From the NCBI GenBank assembly GCA_003577305.1, contig QEVL01000002.1, forward strand, positions 124,001-188,000: a stretch of DNA of 64,000 nt. The letters run 5' to 3'. The position numbers and the translations under genes were made by a program. A model generated the notes under the pieces. That model was given only the letters and a program-made list of their open reading frames with translations. It ran no database searches and was not told the DNA's origin. The stretch is from Burkholderiales bacterium. Lineage in GTDB: Bacteria > Pseudomonadota > Gammaproteobacteria > Burkholderiales > Burkholderiaceae_E. Below are positions 1-9,064 of the stretch, in pieces. The stretch's first letter is position 1; every line of letters begins with the position of its first letter.

Positions 1-655
1 CGAGGCGCGCCGCGTAGTCGGGTGCGCTGCCGACGAGCACCTCGGCCGCGCCCAGTGCCCGCAGCGCGGCGGCCGCCTCCGTCCGGCGTACGACCGCGAT
101 CGGTGTCAAGCCGCGCTCGCGCAGCAGCGGGATCAACATGCGGCCGAGCTGGGACGTGGCTGCCGTCAGCACCACCGCGCGCGTGCCGGCCTCGACGGCC
201 AGCTCGGCCATTGCCAGCGCGGTAAGCGGGTTGACCAGCAGCGCCGCGGCGTCCTCGTCGCGCAGCGCGTTGCCCACCGGGACGCAGGCCATCGGATCGG
301 TCAGTGCGTACTCGGCCCACGCGCCCGAGGCCGTCGCGAGGAAGCTCACGCGCTTGCCGATCAGTGCCGGGCTCGCGTCCGCGCCGGCGGCCACCACGAT
401 CCCGGTGCCCTCGAAGCCGGCCGGCGTGCCGCGCACACGCGGCTGTCCGTACGTGCCGGCCACGTAGAGCAGATCGGACGGGTTGACCGGCGACAGCGTC
501 ACCCGCACGAGCAACTGGTCGGCACCCGGCTGCGGGCGCGTGATCCGGCGCAACGCGATCAACTCCGCCAGCGCCGGCGTGGCCGCGCCCGCAGCCGGGT
601 CGGCGTAGCCGTCGTGCTGCAGGACCAGCGCGTGCATGTCGTGGGTTGGGCTCAT
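1..655 (-). CDS. Zinc-independent MDR-family quinone oxidoreductase / enoyl reductase (C-terminus cut off)
   Basis: The frame is open from ATG at 655 to the window edge and gives about 218 residues without a stop. It reads as a medium-chain dehydrogenase/reductase of the NADPH:quinone reductase or trans-2-enoyl-CoA reductase type. Visible features are an N-terminal GroES-like half with PVNPSD and GFEGTG, and the start of a Rossmann half with AATSQLGRML. No Cys-rich structural zinc loop is visible. These enzymes reduce quinones or 2-enoyl thioesters with NAD(P)H. The gene diverges from the livH operon across about 235 nt, so it probably belongs to the same catabolic island. The exact substrate cannot be given. 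The missing C-terminus lies outside the window. Confidence 0.85.
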   Translation of the reverse strand, partial: MSPTHDMHALVLQHDGYADPAAGAATPALAELIALRRITRPQPGADQLLVRVTLSPVNPSDLLYVAGTYGQPRVRGTPAGFEGTGIVVAAGADASPALIGKRVSFLATASGAWAEYALTDPMACVPVGNALRDEDAAALLVNPLTALAMAELAVEAGTRAVVLTAATSQLGRMLIPLLRERGLTPIAVVRRTEAAAALRALGAAEVLVGSAPDYAARL

Positions 656-704
656 CGGGCGGGCGGCCGACGCACGGGCGCGAATCGCATCTGTTCGAGT
701 CGGT

Positions 705-724
705 CTCGTTTTCTGAATAGTACT
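705..724. promoter_or_regulatory. Candidate TetR-type operator upstream of livH
   Basis: The 656-889 gap between the divergent oxidoreductase and livH holds a markedly AT-rich island at about 700-745. The 20-mer at 705-724 matches 15 of 20 positions of the minus strand at 16089-16108, in the other divergent promoter of this island. The shared parts are CTCGTTT, GAA and TACT. A TetR gene at 21436 is the obvious candidate ligand-responsive repressor. The link is inference. Confidence 0.35.
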
Positions 725-889
725 TGAAAAATGAGTGAACATAAAGTACGCTCGTGTCCGGTCGCCCACCCGGCGAGGTCAGCGCGTGCGATCGGCGACC
801 GGAACGCGCGCCCCGACACAGCCGGCGGCGGATGCCGGGGCGAGCCGGCGCGGCGGCTGCGGTTGGGGGCAGGGCAACGAGGCGGTGAC

Positions 890-1777
890 GTGCAGGGTTG
901 GAGCGACTTCGCACAGATGCTGGCCGCAGGTGCCGCGATCGGCTGCGCCTACGCGATCGTCGCGCTCGGCTTCGTGCTGATCTACAAAGCGAGCGAGATC
1001 GTCAACTTCGCGCAGGGCGACCTGATGATGCTCGGCGCGTTCCTCGGCTACACCTTCATCGTGCTGCTCGGCCTGCCGTTCGCGGTCGGGCTGGTGCTGG
1101 CGGTGCTGTGCCTGGCGCTGGTCGGCGCATTGCTCGACCGCCTGGTGCTGCGCCCGATGGTCGGCGAGCCGGTGTTCGCGATCGTGATCATCACGATCGG
1201 CGTCGGCTTCGTGCTGCGCAGCATCGTGACGATGCTGCCGGCCTGGGGCAGCGACACGCATGCGATCCCCGCCCCGTACGCACGCGGTACCACGCGGCTC
1301 GGCGACGTCGCGATCGGCTCCGAGTACCTGGCGATCATGGCTGCGACGCTCACGCTGATCGTCGTGCTGTACGCGTTCTTCCGCTACACGCGGCTCGGCG
1401 TCGCGATGCAGGCGACCTCGCAGAACCAGCTCGCCGCCTTCCACGTCGGCATCCCGGTGAAGTCGATGCTGTCGCTGATCTGGGCGATCGCCGCCGCCAC
1501 CGCCGCACTTGCCGGGGTGCTGCTCGCGCCGATCGCCTTCGTCCACGTGAACATGGGCTTCATCGGGCTCAAGGCGTTCCCGGCGGCCGTGCTCGGCGGC
1601 TTCGGCTCGATCCCGGGCGCGATCGTCGGCGGGCTGGTGATCGGCGTCGTCGAGGCGCTGGCGGGCTTCTATCTGCCCGAGGGCTTCAAGGACGTCGCCG
1701 CCTACGTGCTGCTGCTGCTGGTGCTCGCGGTGCGGCCGCAGGGACTGTTCGGCGCGTCGGTCGCGAAGAAGGTCTGA
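890..1777 (+). CDS. livH: Branched-chain amino acid-type ABC transporter permease (LivH)
   Basis: This is the first inner-membrane permease of a Liv/HAAT-family importer. The frame continues upstream to an ATG at 731, but those residues are polar and unlike LivH. I chose GTG 890, which gives V-Q-G-W followed directly by the first hydrophobic helix and has a GAGG ribosome site 5-8 nt upstream. The protein is about 295 residues, the normal length. It has the conserved NFAQGD segment after the second helix, the LGG-FGS-PGA loop near the C-terminus that contacts the ATPases, and many membrane helices. It is followed within 5 nt by livM. In this context the transporter probably imports a carboxylic acid rather than leucine, an inference from the CoA-ligase and beta-oxidation neighbours. 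Confidence 0.93.
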   Translation: MQGWSDFAQMLAAGAAIGCAYAIVALGFVLIYKASEIVNFAQGDLMMLGAFLGYTFIVLLGLPFAVGLVLAVLCLALVGALLDRLVLRPMVGEPVFAIVIITIGVGFVLRSIVTMLPAWGSDTHAIPAPYARGTTRLGDVAIGSEYLAIMAATLTLIVVLYAFFRYTRLGVAMQATSQNQLAAFHVGIPVKSMLSLIWAIAAATAALAGVLLAPIAFVHVNMGFIGLKAFPAAVLGGFGSIPGAIVGGLVIGVVEALAGFYLPEGFKDVAAYVLLLLVLAVRPQGLFGASVAKKV

Positions 1778-1781
1778 GCGC

Positions 1782-2858
1782 ATGAACGTGCCGATGCGCA
1801 CCAGCTACGAGCAGGCGATCCGCCTGTTCGACCACTGCGGCGCCGCGCTCGCGTACGCGCTGCTGGTGGCGGCAGCGCTGCTCGCGCCGGCGGTGCTGGG
1901 CGAGTACGTGCTCGCGCAGCTGAGCTTCGTCGCGATCTACGCGATCGCCGGCGTCGGCATGATGCTGCTGATGGGCTACGCCGGCCAGATCTCGCTCGGT
2001 CACGCCGCCTTCCTCGCGGTGGGGGCGTACACCGAGGCGATCCTGCGCGCGCGCGGGCTGCCGTTCGCACTCACGCTGCCCGCGGCGGGGGCGGTTGCCG
2101 GCGTGCTCAGCCTGGTGCTCGCGTGGGCGACCGCGCGGCTCGCGGGGATCTACCTGGCGATCGGCACGCTCGCGTTCGCGTTCATCGTCGAGGAGGTGCT
2201 GATGCGCTGGGGGACGCTCACCGGCGGCAACCACGGCCTGACGGTCGACAGCATCAGCATCGGCGCGCTGACGCTCGACGCCGAGTGGCAGTTCTACTAC
2301 CTGGCGCTCGCCGTGCTCGCGCTGGTGCTGCTCGGCGCCGCCAACCTGCTGCGCTCGCGCACCGGGCGCGCGTGGACCGCGATCCGCGACAGCGAGGTGT
2401 CGGCGCAGAGCCTGGGCGTGCACCTCGCGCGCTACAAGGCCGCGGCGCTGGTCGTCAGCGCCGTGCTCACCGGGCTGGCCGGCGCGCTGTACGCGCACAA
2501 GATCGTCTTCATCACGCCGGACCAGTTCACGATCATGACCTCGGTCGAGCTGCTCGTGCTGGTGGTGGTCGGCGGGCTGGGCGCGCTGCATGGCGCAGTG
2601 CTCGGCGCCGCGTTCATTGTAATGCTGCCGCAGTTCGTGATCGTGCTGCGCGACACGCTTGGGCTGAGCTCGTCGCTGCAGTCGGGGCTGGACGCGGGCG
2701 TCTACGGGCTGCTGATGGTGGGCTTCATGCTGTTCGAGCCGCGCGGCCTGTACGGGCGCTGGGTCCGGATCAAGACCTACCTGGATCTGTTCCCCTTCTA
2801 CCGCCGCGGCAGTTTCCGGCGACAGCGGTCGTTCCACAAGTCCGAGCAGCTGCGATGA
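1782..2858 (+). CDS. livM: Branched-chain amino acid-type ABC transporter permease (LivM)
   Basis: This is the second permease of the Liv-type importer, 358 residues and fully hydrophobic with regularly spaced helices. It carries the LivM hallmark GQISLGHAAF at about residues 67-76 and the GG-LGALHGA-LGA segment near the C-terminus. ATG 1782 follows the livH stop by 4 nt, and an in-frame ATG at 1794 is an alternative start. The stop overlaps the livG start (ATGA), so translation is coupled. The C-terminal tail after the last helix is basic and somewhat long. Confidence 0.93.
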   Translation: MNVPMRTSYEQAIRLFDHCGAALAYALLVAAALLAPAVLGEYVLAQLSFVAIYAIAGVGMMLLMGYAGQISLGHAAFLAVGAYTEAILRARGLPFALTLPAAGAVAGVLSLVLAWATARLAGIYLAIGTLAFAFIVEEVLMRWGTLTGGNHGLTVDSISIGALTLDAEWQFYYLALAVLALVLLGAANLLRSRTGRAWTAIRDSEVSAQSLGVHLARYKAAALVVSAVLTGLAGALYAHKIVFITPDQFTIMTSVELLVLVVVGGLGALHGAVLGAAFIVMLPQFVIVLRDTLGLSSSLQSGLDAGVYGLLMVGFMLFEPRGLYGRWVRIKTYLDLFPFYRRGSFRRQRSFHKSEQLR

Positions 2859-3613
2859 GCCTGCTCCAGACGCACCGCCTCGCGCGCAGCTTCGGCGGCA
2901 TCCGCGCGGTGCGCGACGTGAGCCTCACGGTCGAACCCGGCGAGATCTTCACGATCATCGGTCCGAACGGCGCCGGCAAGACCACGCTGTTCAATCTGAT
3001 CAGCCGCGTCTACGACGCCGACGCCGGGCAGGTCCTGCTCGACGGACAGGACATCACCCGCGTGCCGCCGCACCGCGTCGCGGCGCTGGGCGTCGCACGC
3101 ACCTTCCAGAACATCGAGCTGTTCGAGCGCTCGACCGTGCTCGACAACCTGCTCGTCGGCCGGCACTGCCGCGCGCGCGCGGCGCCGCTGTCGGAACTGT
3201 TCTTCACGCGCGCCAACCGCCGCGCCGAGGTCGCGCACCGCGACAAGGTCGAGCAGATCATCGAGCTGCTCGACCTGCAGGCGCATCGCGACACCACCGT
3301 GGGGGCACTCGCCTACGGCGTGCGCAAGGTGGTCGAGATCGGCCGTGCGCTCGCGGCCGAGCCGCGGCTCGTGCTGCTCGACGAGCCGTCGTCGGGGCTC
3401 AACGCCGAGGAAACCGAGGACATGTCGTTCTGGATCCGCGATATCCGCGACGACCTCGGCATCACCGTCGTGCTGATCGAACACGACATGCGGCTGGTCG
3501 ACCTGGTGTCGGACCGCGTGCTCGCGATGGACCGCGGCGCGGTGCTCGCGGTCGGTGCGCCCGCGCAGATCATGGCCGACGCGCGCGTGGTCGACGCCTA
3601 CCTCGGGGGCTGA
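2855..3613 (+). CDS. livG: ABC transporter ATP-binding protein (LivG)
   Basis: This is one of the two cytoplasmic ATPases that power the Liv importer, 252 residues. The Walker A motif GPNGAGKTT lies at about residues 33-41. The signature region reads LAYGVRKVVEIGRAL, the relaxed form usual in LivG, and Walker B is LVLLDEPSSGL. A C-terminal LivG extension is present. ATG 2855 overlaps the livM stop by 4 nt. An upstream extension of the frame exists but is only a shadow of livM. Confidence 0.93.
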   Translation: MSLLQTHRLARSFGGIRAVRDVSLTVEPGEIFTIIGPNGAGKTTLFNLISRVYDADAGQVLLDGQDITRVPPHRVAALGVARTFQNIELFERSTVLDNLLVGRHCRARAAPLSELFFTRANRRAEVAHRDKVEQIIELLDLQAHRDTTVGALAYGVRKVVEIGRALAAEPRLVLLDEPSSGLNAEETEDMSFWIRDIRDDLGITVVLIEHDMRLVDLVSDRVLAMDRGAVLAVGAPAQIMADARVVDAYLGG

Positions 3614-3614
3614 G

Positions 3615-4388
3615 GTGTCCGTGCCGCTGCTCGCGCTGCGCAACGTCGAGGCCTATTACGGCCCGGTGCTGGCGATCCAGGGCGTCAGCCTGGACGTGCC
3701 CGAGGCCAGCATCGTCACGCTGCTCGGCTCGAACGGCGCGGGCAAGTCGACCGTGCTGAAGTCGATCTCGGGCTTCGTCGAGCCGCGCAAGGGCACGATC
3801 ACCTTCGCCGGGCACAGCCTAGTCGGCCGCGAGCCCGACGCGATCGTCGCCCTGGGGCTTGCGCACGTGCCCGAAGGGCGCGAGGTATTCCCGCTGCTGA
3901 CGGTGCGCGAGAACCTGCAGATGGGCGCGTACACCCGGCGCGACCGCGACCAGATGCGCGCCGACCTCGCGCAGATGTACGCGTGGTTCCCGATCCTGCG
4001 CGAGCGCGCCGAGCAGCCGGCGCAGGGGCTATCGGGCGGCGAGCAGCAGATGCTCGCGATCGCGCGTGCGCTGATGGCGCGGCCGAAGCTGCTGCTGCTG
4101 GACGAGCCGTCGCTCGGGCTGTCGCCGCGGCTCGTCAGCGAGATCTTCGCGATCATCCGCCGCATCAGCACCGAGGCCGGCACCACGATCCTGCTGGTCG
4201 AGCAGAACGCACACAAGGCGCTGGAAGTCGCCGACTACGGCTACGTGATCGAGGTCGGCCACATCGTGATGAAGGGCTCGGCGCGCGAACTCGCGGCCAA
4301 GCCCGACATCCGCGAGTTCTACCTCGGTGTCAAGGAGCCGGGCGCGCGCACCGCGCGCCGCTGGAAGAGGACCAAGCTGTGGCGCTGA
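3615..4388 (+). CDS. livF: ABC transporter ATP-binding protein (LivF)
   Basis: This is the second ATPase of the importer, 257 residues. Walker A is GSNGAGKST, the signature is LSGGEQQMLAIARAL and Walker B is LLLLDEPSLGL, all canonical. GTG 3615 begins one base after the livG stop and gives V-S-V-P-L-L-A-L-R-N-V-E, the usual LivF N-terminus. The C-terminus is longer than most LivF proteins, with a basic tail of about 18 residues, and overlaps the start of the following acyl-CoA synthetase by 10 nt. The operon arrangement implies co-expression with substrate activation. Confidence 0.93.
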   Translation: MSVPLLALRNVEAYYGPVLAIQGVSLDVPEASIVTLLGSNGAGKSTVLKSISGFVEPRKGTITFAGHSLVGREPDAIVALGLAHVPEGREVFPLLTVRENLQMGAYTRRDRDQMRADLAQMYAWFPILRERAEQPAQGLSGGEQQMLAIARALMARPKLLLLDEPSLGLSPRLVSEIFAIIRRISTEAGTTILLVEQNAHKALEVADYGYVIEVGHIVMKGSARELAAKPDIREFYLGVKEPGARTARRWKRTKLWR

Positions 4389-6313
4389 CGCACCCCGACA
4401 CGGCCGGCGCCGACTGGGCGCGCTACGGCCGCGGCCAGGAGATCGAGCCGACGCCGACGTCGACGCTGGCCGCGGCGTTCCTGGCCGCGGTGCGGCTGCG
4501 CGCCGATCGCGTCGCGCTGCGCCACAAGCTGCGCGGGCTGTGGCGTCCGATTACCTGGGCCGAGTACGGCGAGCAGGTGCGGCGCGTCGCGCTGGCGCTG
4601 GCCGCCGCCGGCTTCGCGCCGGGCGACCGCGTCTGCATCCTGGCCGAAAACTGCCCGGAGTGGTTCTTCGCCGATCTGGCAGTGATCACCTCGGGCGGGA
4701 TCTCGGTGGGGATCTACGCGACCAACGCGGCCGAGCAGGTGGCCTACGTGCTCGACGACTGCGGTGCGCAGCTGATCTTCGTCGAGAACGAGGAGCAGCT
4801 GGACAAGGTGCTGCAGGTGCGCGAGAGGGTGCCGGCGCTGCGGCGCATCGTCGTGTTCGACATGGAGGGCCTGCGCGACTTCCGCGACCCGATGGTGACC
4901 AGCTTCGCCGACTTCGTGGACGCCGGCGCGCAGCGGCCGCAGGCGGAAGCCGCGCAGTGGATCGCGCGCGCGCAGGCGGTCGCGCCCGACGACACCGCGA
5001 TCCTGATCTACACCTCCGGCACCACCGGGCCGCCGAAGGGCGCGATGCTGACGCACGCGAACCTGGTGTTCCAGGCCGCGGCACTGCACCGGGTGATGCC
5101 GCTGACCCCGCAGGACGAGCTGTTGTCGTTCCTGCCGCTCAGCCACATCGCCGAACGGCTGATCAGCGTGCTGCGGCCGATCTTCGCCGGCGCGGTGGTC
5201 AACTTCGCCGAGAACGCCGACACGATGGCGCAGAACCTGCGCGAACTGTCGCCGACGGTGTTCTTCGCGGTGCCGCGCATCTGGGAGAAGTTCCACGCGC
5301 GCGTGACGATCGCCGCACAGGACGGCACCGCGCTGGAGCGGTTCGCGTTCCGGGCGGCGTTCGCGGTCGCGGACCGCGTTGCCGGGCTGCGCGCGGAAGG
5401 GCGCGTGCCGCCGGCGTGGCTGCGCCTGGCGCATGCGCTGGCCGACCGCACCGTGCTGCACCGCACGCGCAAGCTGATCGGGCTGGAGCGCGCGCGCTAC
5501 GTGACCACCGGCGCCGCGCCGGTCGCGCCGGAGCTGATCCGCTGGTGCCTGGCGCTCGGCCTGGACATGATGCAGGCCTACGGGATGACCGAGGTCGCCG
5601 GCGTCGCCTCGCTGCCGCCGCCGGGCGTGCGCCGGCACGGCACCGTCGGGGTCGCGCTGCCCGGCACCGAGATCCGGCTGAGCGCCTCGGGCGAGTTGCT
5701 GATCCGCGGCCCGCACGTGTTCCGCGGCTACTGGAACAACCCGGCGAAGAGCGCGGAGGCGGTGGTCGACGGCTGGCTGCACAGCGGCGACATCGCCCGC
5801 ATCGACGCGGACGGCTTCATCCGCATCGTCGACCGGCTGAAGGACATCATCATCACCTCGGGCGGGAAGAACGTGTCGCCGTCGGAAATCGAGAACGAGT
5901 TGAAGTTCAGCCCGTACGTGACCGACGCGGTGGTGATCGGCGACGCGCGTCCGTACCTGACCGCGCTGGTGATGATCGACTACGACAACGTGCTGCGCTA
6001 CGCGCAGGACCACGCGATCCCGTTCACCGACTACGCGAGCCTGTGCGCGCACGAGCGCATCCAGGCGCTGATCGCGGCCGAGGTCGAGGCGGTCAACGCG
6101 CGCTTCGCGCGGGTCGAGCAGATCAAGAAGTTCCGGCTGATCGACGTGCAGCTCACCACCGAGGACGAGGAGTTCACGCCGACGCTCAAGCTCAAGCGCG
6201 GCGTGGTCGCACGCCGGCACAAGGCGCTGATCGACGCGATGTACGCGGGCGATTCCGGTGCGCAGGCGACCCCCGGCACGCAGGCGGCCGGGGTCGCGGT
6301 CGACAACCCCTAG
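4379..6313 (+). CDS. AMP-forming long-chain-type acyl-CoA synthetase
   Basis: This enzyme activates a carboxylic acid to its acyl-CoA with ATP through an acyl-adenylate. GTG 4379 has a GAGG site upstream and overlaps livF, giving 644 residues, close to the FAA1-like family length. It has the AMP-binding P-loop YTSGTTGPPKGA, the MQAYGMTE motif, the SGD hinge region and the C-terminal catalytic-lysine region TPTLKLKR. It lies between livF and livK, an arrangement that suggests immediate thioesterification of the imported substrate. Substrate specificity (fatty, alicyclic or aromatic acid) cannot be read from sequence. Confidence 0.92.
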   Translation: MALTHPDTAGADWARYGRGQEIEPTPTSTLAAAFLAAVRLRADRVALRHKLRGLWRPITWAEYGEQVRRVALALAAAGFAPGDRVCILAENCPEWFFADLAVITSGGISVGIYATNAAEQVAYVLDDCGAQLIFVENEEQLDKVLQVRERVPALRRIVVFDMEGLRDFRDPMVTSFADFVDAGAQRPQAEAAQWIARAQAVAPDDTAILIYTSGTTGPPKGAMLTHANLVFQAAALHRVMPLTPQDELLSFLPLSHIAERLISVLRPIFAGAVVNFAENADTMAQNLRELSPTVFFAVPRIWEKFHARVTIAAQDGTALERFAFRAAFAVADRVAGLRAEGRVPPAWLRLAHALADRTVLHRTRKLIGLERARYVTTGAAPVAPELIRWCLALGLDMMQAYGMTEVAGVASLPPPGVRRHGTVGVALPGTEIRLSASGELLIRGPHVFRGYWNNPAKSAEAVVDGWLHSGDIARIDADGFIRIVDRLKDIIITSGGKNVSPSEIENELKFSPYVTDAVVIGDARPYLTALVMIDYDNVLRYAQDHAIPFTDYASLCAHERIQALIAAEVEAVNARFARVEQIKKFRLIDVQLTTEDEEFTPTLKLKRGVVARRHKALIDAMYAGDSGAQATPGTQAAGVAVDNP

Positions 6314-6328
6314 ACGGAGGACGGACAG

Positions 6329-7516
6329 ATGAGGTGGAAGACTGCTAGGCGTGTGCTGGCGACCGTGGTCGCGTCGGCGGCGCTGCTCGGGGCCGGGTCG
6401 GCAGCAGCCCAGACCCAGGGCGTGAGCGACAACGAGATCGTGCTCGGCACGTACCTGGACTTCAGCGGGCCACTCGCGACCTGGGGCAACGCGCTGCGCA
6501 CCGGCATGGAGATGGCCGTCGACGAGGCCAACGCGTCCGGCGGCATCCATGGGCGCAAGCTGCGCCTGGTGATCGAGGACTCCGGCTACGACCCGAAGAA
6601 GGCGGTGCTGGTCACGCAGAAGCTGCTGACGCGCGACCAGATCTTCGCGATGGTCGGCTCGCTGGGCACGGTGACCGGCGCCGCGACGATGCCGATGGTG
6701 CTCAAACGCGGGCTGCCGCACCTGTTCCCGGTCAGCCCGTCCGACATCTTCGCGCTGCCCTTCGACCACTTGAAGTTCGCGTACTTCACGCCCTACTACG
6801 ACGACGTGCGCACCAGCCTGAAGTACCTGCTGAAGGCCAAGGGCTTCACCCGCGTGGGCGTGCTGTACCAGGACGACGAGTTCGGCGCCGACATCCTGAA
6901 GGCGGCGCAGGACCAGCTCGCCGAGAGCGGGCTCAAGCCCGTGTCGACGACCAGCTACAAGCGCGGCGCGACCGACTTCTCCAGCCAGATCGCGCGGCTG
7001 AAGGCGGACGGTGCCGAACTGGTGGTCATGAGCACGGTCGTGCGCGAGACGCTCGGCGCGATGACCGCGGCGCGCAACCTCGACTGGAAGCCCACCTTCC
7101 TGACGAGCCAGGCCGCGTACTCGTCGGCGGTCGCCGCGCTCGGCAAGGACATCACCGAGGGGCTGTACGCTAGCGGCATGACGCCGATCCCGTACGCCGA
7201 CGGGGCCTCGCCGCAGCTGCTCGACTGGATCAAGCGCTACAAGACCAAGTACAACCAGGATCCGTCGTTCGAAGCCGTGGTCGGCTACATGCTGATCGCG
7301 ACCACCGGCATGGGCCTGACCAACGCCGGGCGGGAACTCACGGTCGGCGCGTTCGTCGCGGGGCTGGAGAAGATCCGCGACTACAAGAACATCTTCGGCA
7401 CGCCGCCGATCTCGTTCACGCCGACCGATCACCTGGCGTCGCGGCAGAGCTTCCTCGCGCAGATCCAGAACGGACGCTGGGTGCCGCTGACTGGGTTCAT
7501 GCATTACAAGAACTGA
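6329..7516 (+). CDS. livK: ABC transporter periplasmic substrate-binding protein (LivK-like)
   Basis: This is the type I periplasmic ligand-binding protein of the Liv importer, 395 residues. The N-terminus is a clear signal peptide: a basic start, a hydrophobic core rich in Ala, Val and Leu, and a likely cleavage site after G-S-A-A-A. The mature protein opens with GVSDNEIVLGTYLDFSGP, typical of Peripla_BP_6 proteins, and the VQKLL-type segment and dimer-like hinge regions follow. GGAGG lies 8 nt before ATG 6329. It is the last gene of the Liv operon. A GC-rich hairpin follows at 7565. Confidence 0.93.
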   Translation: MRWKTARRVLATVVASAALLGAGSAAAQTQGVSDNEIVLGTYLDFSGPLATWGNALRTGMEMAVDEANASGGIHGRKLRLVIEDSGYDPKKAVLVTQKLLTRDQIFAMVGSLGTVTGAATMPMVLKRGLPHLFPVSPSDIFALPFDHLKFAYFTPYYDDVRTSLKYLLKAKGFTRVGVLYQDDEFGADILKAAQDQLAESGLKPVSTTSYKRGATDFSSQIARLKADGAELVVMSTVVRETLGAMTAARNLDWKPTFLTSQAAYSSAVAALGKDITEGLYASGMTPIPYADGASPQLLDWIKRYKTKYNQDPSFEAVVGYMLIATTGMGLTNAGRELTVGAFVAGLEKIRDYKNIFGTPPISFTPTDHLASRQSFLAQIQNGRWVPLTGFMHYKN

Positions 7517-7564
7517 AACCGACCGCATGGCGCCGCAGCGCCCGCAGACGACGCACGATCCCCG

Positions 7565-7588
7565 GCGCCGCCTGCGCGGGGGCGGCGC
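7565..7588. terminator. GC hairpin after livK, possible terminator
   Basis: A perfect 8-bp inverted repeat (GCGCCGCC and GGCGGCGC) encloses an 8-nt loop, 49 nt after the livK stop and before the convergent TRAP genes. There is no T-tract, so intrinsic termination is uncertain. The remaining sequence from 7517 to 7759 holds no gene I can support. Confidence 0.3.
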
Positions 7589-7759
7589 AGTGCTCGCCGT
7601 GTGGTCGCGCGCGGCAGGCGCCCCGTGCCGGACTGGCGTCCGACCGTACGGTGCGTAGTCGTACGCGTGGCCGTTGCAGCCGCTGCAGCTCGAGGCCGGC
7701 GGGCCACCGCGGGCCGTCGACCCGCTTTGCGCGCTACGGCGGCGAGCAAACGTGCGTGC

Positions 7760-9064
7760 TCACGGCATGCGTTGGGGCAGCCACAGCGCGATGCCGGGGA
7801 AGGCGATCACCAGCGCGAGCACGAGGATCTGGGTCGCGAGGTAGGGCAGGCTGCCGAGGATGATGCGGCCCAGCGGCACGTCCGGCGTGATCTGCTTGAC
7901 AACAAACAGGTGCACGCCGATCGGCGGCGTGATCACCCCGAGCTCGGCCTGCAGCACGACGAGCACGCCGAACCAGATCGGGTCGAGCCTCAGCTCCTTC
8001 ACGATCGGGAAGAAGAACGGCAGCGTCAGCATGATCATGCCCACCGGGTCGATGAACATGCCGAGCACGGTCAGGATCGCCATCATCACCAGCACCACCG
8101 CCAGCGGCGAGAGCTGCAGGCCGCGAATGAACTCGCCGAGCCCCAGCGTGATGCCGGAGAAGGCCAGGAAGCGGCTGAACAGCATGCCGCCGATGATGAT
8201 CATGAAGATCATGCAACTGATGCGGGTGGTGGCCGCCAGCGCTGCGTTCAGCCCGGCCCAGGACAACCTGCGCGCCAGCGCGAGCAGCGCCAGTGCTGCG
8301 AGCGCACCCAGCGCCGATGCCTCGGTCGCGGTGGCCAGACCCGAATAGATGCTGCCGAGCACGACGAGCACGAGCACGCCGAAGGGTCCCGTCATGCGCA
8401 GTACGGCCAACCGCTCCCGCCAGCGGATCGGCTCGCGCACCGGCGGCGCCAGCGCCGGGCGGGCGCGGGCGATCAGGTAGGCCGTGGTCATGAACAGTGC
8501 CGTGCTCAGCAGCCCGGGCACGAGCCCGGCCATCAGCATGCGGCTGATCGATTCGTTGGTCACGAGCGCGTAGAAGACCGCCAGTGCGCTCGGCGGAATC
8601 AGCGCCGCCAGAGTTCCCGCCGCCGCCACCGTCCCGGCGGCCAGCCCACCGTCGTAGCCGTAGCGCCGCATCTCCGCGATGGACACCCGACCCACGGTGA
8701 CGGTGGCCGCGACGCTGGAGCCCGAGACCGCACCGAACACCGCACTGGCGCCGATGCCGGTCATCATCAACCCTCCCGGCAACCGTCCGAGCCAGGCGCG
8801 CGCTGCGGCATAGGCCTGCTGCGCCATCCCTCCGGCCACCGCCAGCTCGCCCATCAGCACGAACATGGGCAGCACGACCAGCGTGAAACTGGCGACGTTG
8901 CTGTATGGAATGGTGGCCAGCGAGCCGATCACGGCCTGTTGGCCGCCGAGCACCAGCAACCCGACTGCGCCGACCAGGGCCAGGCTGTAGGCGATCTCCA
9001 GGCCGAGGGCGAGCAGCAACAGCAGCGCGGCCATCGCGGCCGCGGCGACCGCGAGCGAACTCAC
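7760..9064 (-). CDS. dctM: TRAP transporter large permease (DctM)
   Basis: This is the 12-helix ion-coupled permease of a tripartite ATP-independent periplasmic transporter, 434 residues. It shows the DctM features GIGASAVFGAVSGSS, MRRYGYD, IPPSALAVFYA and the C-terminal G-V-I-T-P-P-I-G segment. GTG 9064 overlaps the dctQ stop by 4 nt. The operon order dctP-dctQ-dctM is standard. TRAP systems import organic acids with Na+ or H+, so this island has two uptake routes for acids. Confidence 0.94.
   Translation of the reverse strand: MSSLAVAAAAMAALLLLLALGLEIAYSLALVGAVGLLVLGGQQAVIGSLATIPYSNVASFTLVVLPMFVLMGELAVAGGMAQQAYAAARAWLGRLPGGLMMTGIGASAVFGAVSGSSVAATVTVGRVSIAEMRRYGYDGGLAAGTVAAAGTLAALIPPSALAVFYALVTNESISRMLMAGLVPGLLSTALFMTTAYLIARARPALAPPVREPIRWRERLAVLRMTGPFGVLVLVVLGSIYSGLATATEASALGALAALALLALARRLSWAGLNAALAATTRISCMIFMIIIGGMLFSRFLAFSGITLGLGEFIRGLQLSPLAVVLVMMAILTVLGMFIDPVGMIMLTLPFFFPIVKELRLDPIWFGVLVVLQAELGVITPPIGVHLFVVKQITPDVPLGRIILGSLPYLATQILVLALVIAFPGIALWLPQRMP

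Noticed and set aside
7504..7749. Small minus-strand frame between livK and the TRAP genes
   Set aside because: The product is an Arg/Ala/Thr-rich low-complexity peptide without a ribosome site, overlapping the livK end.
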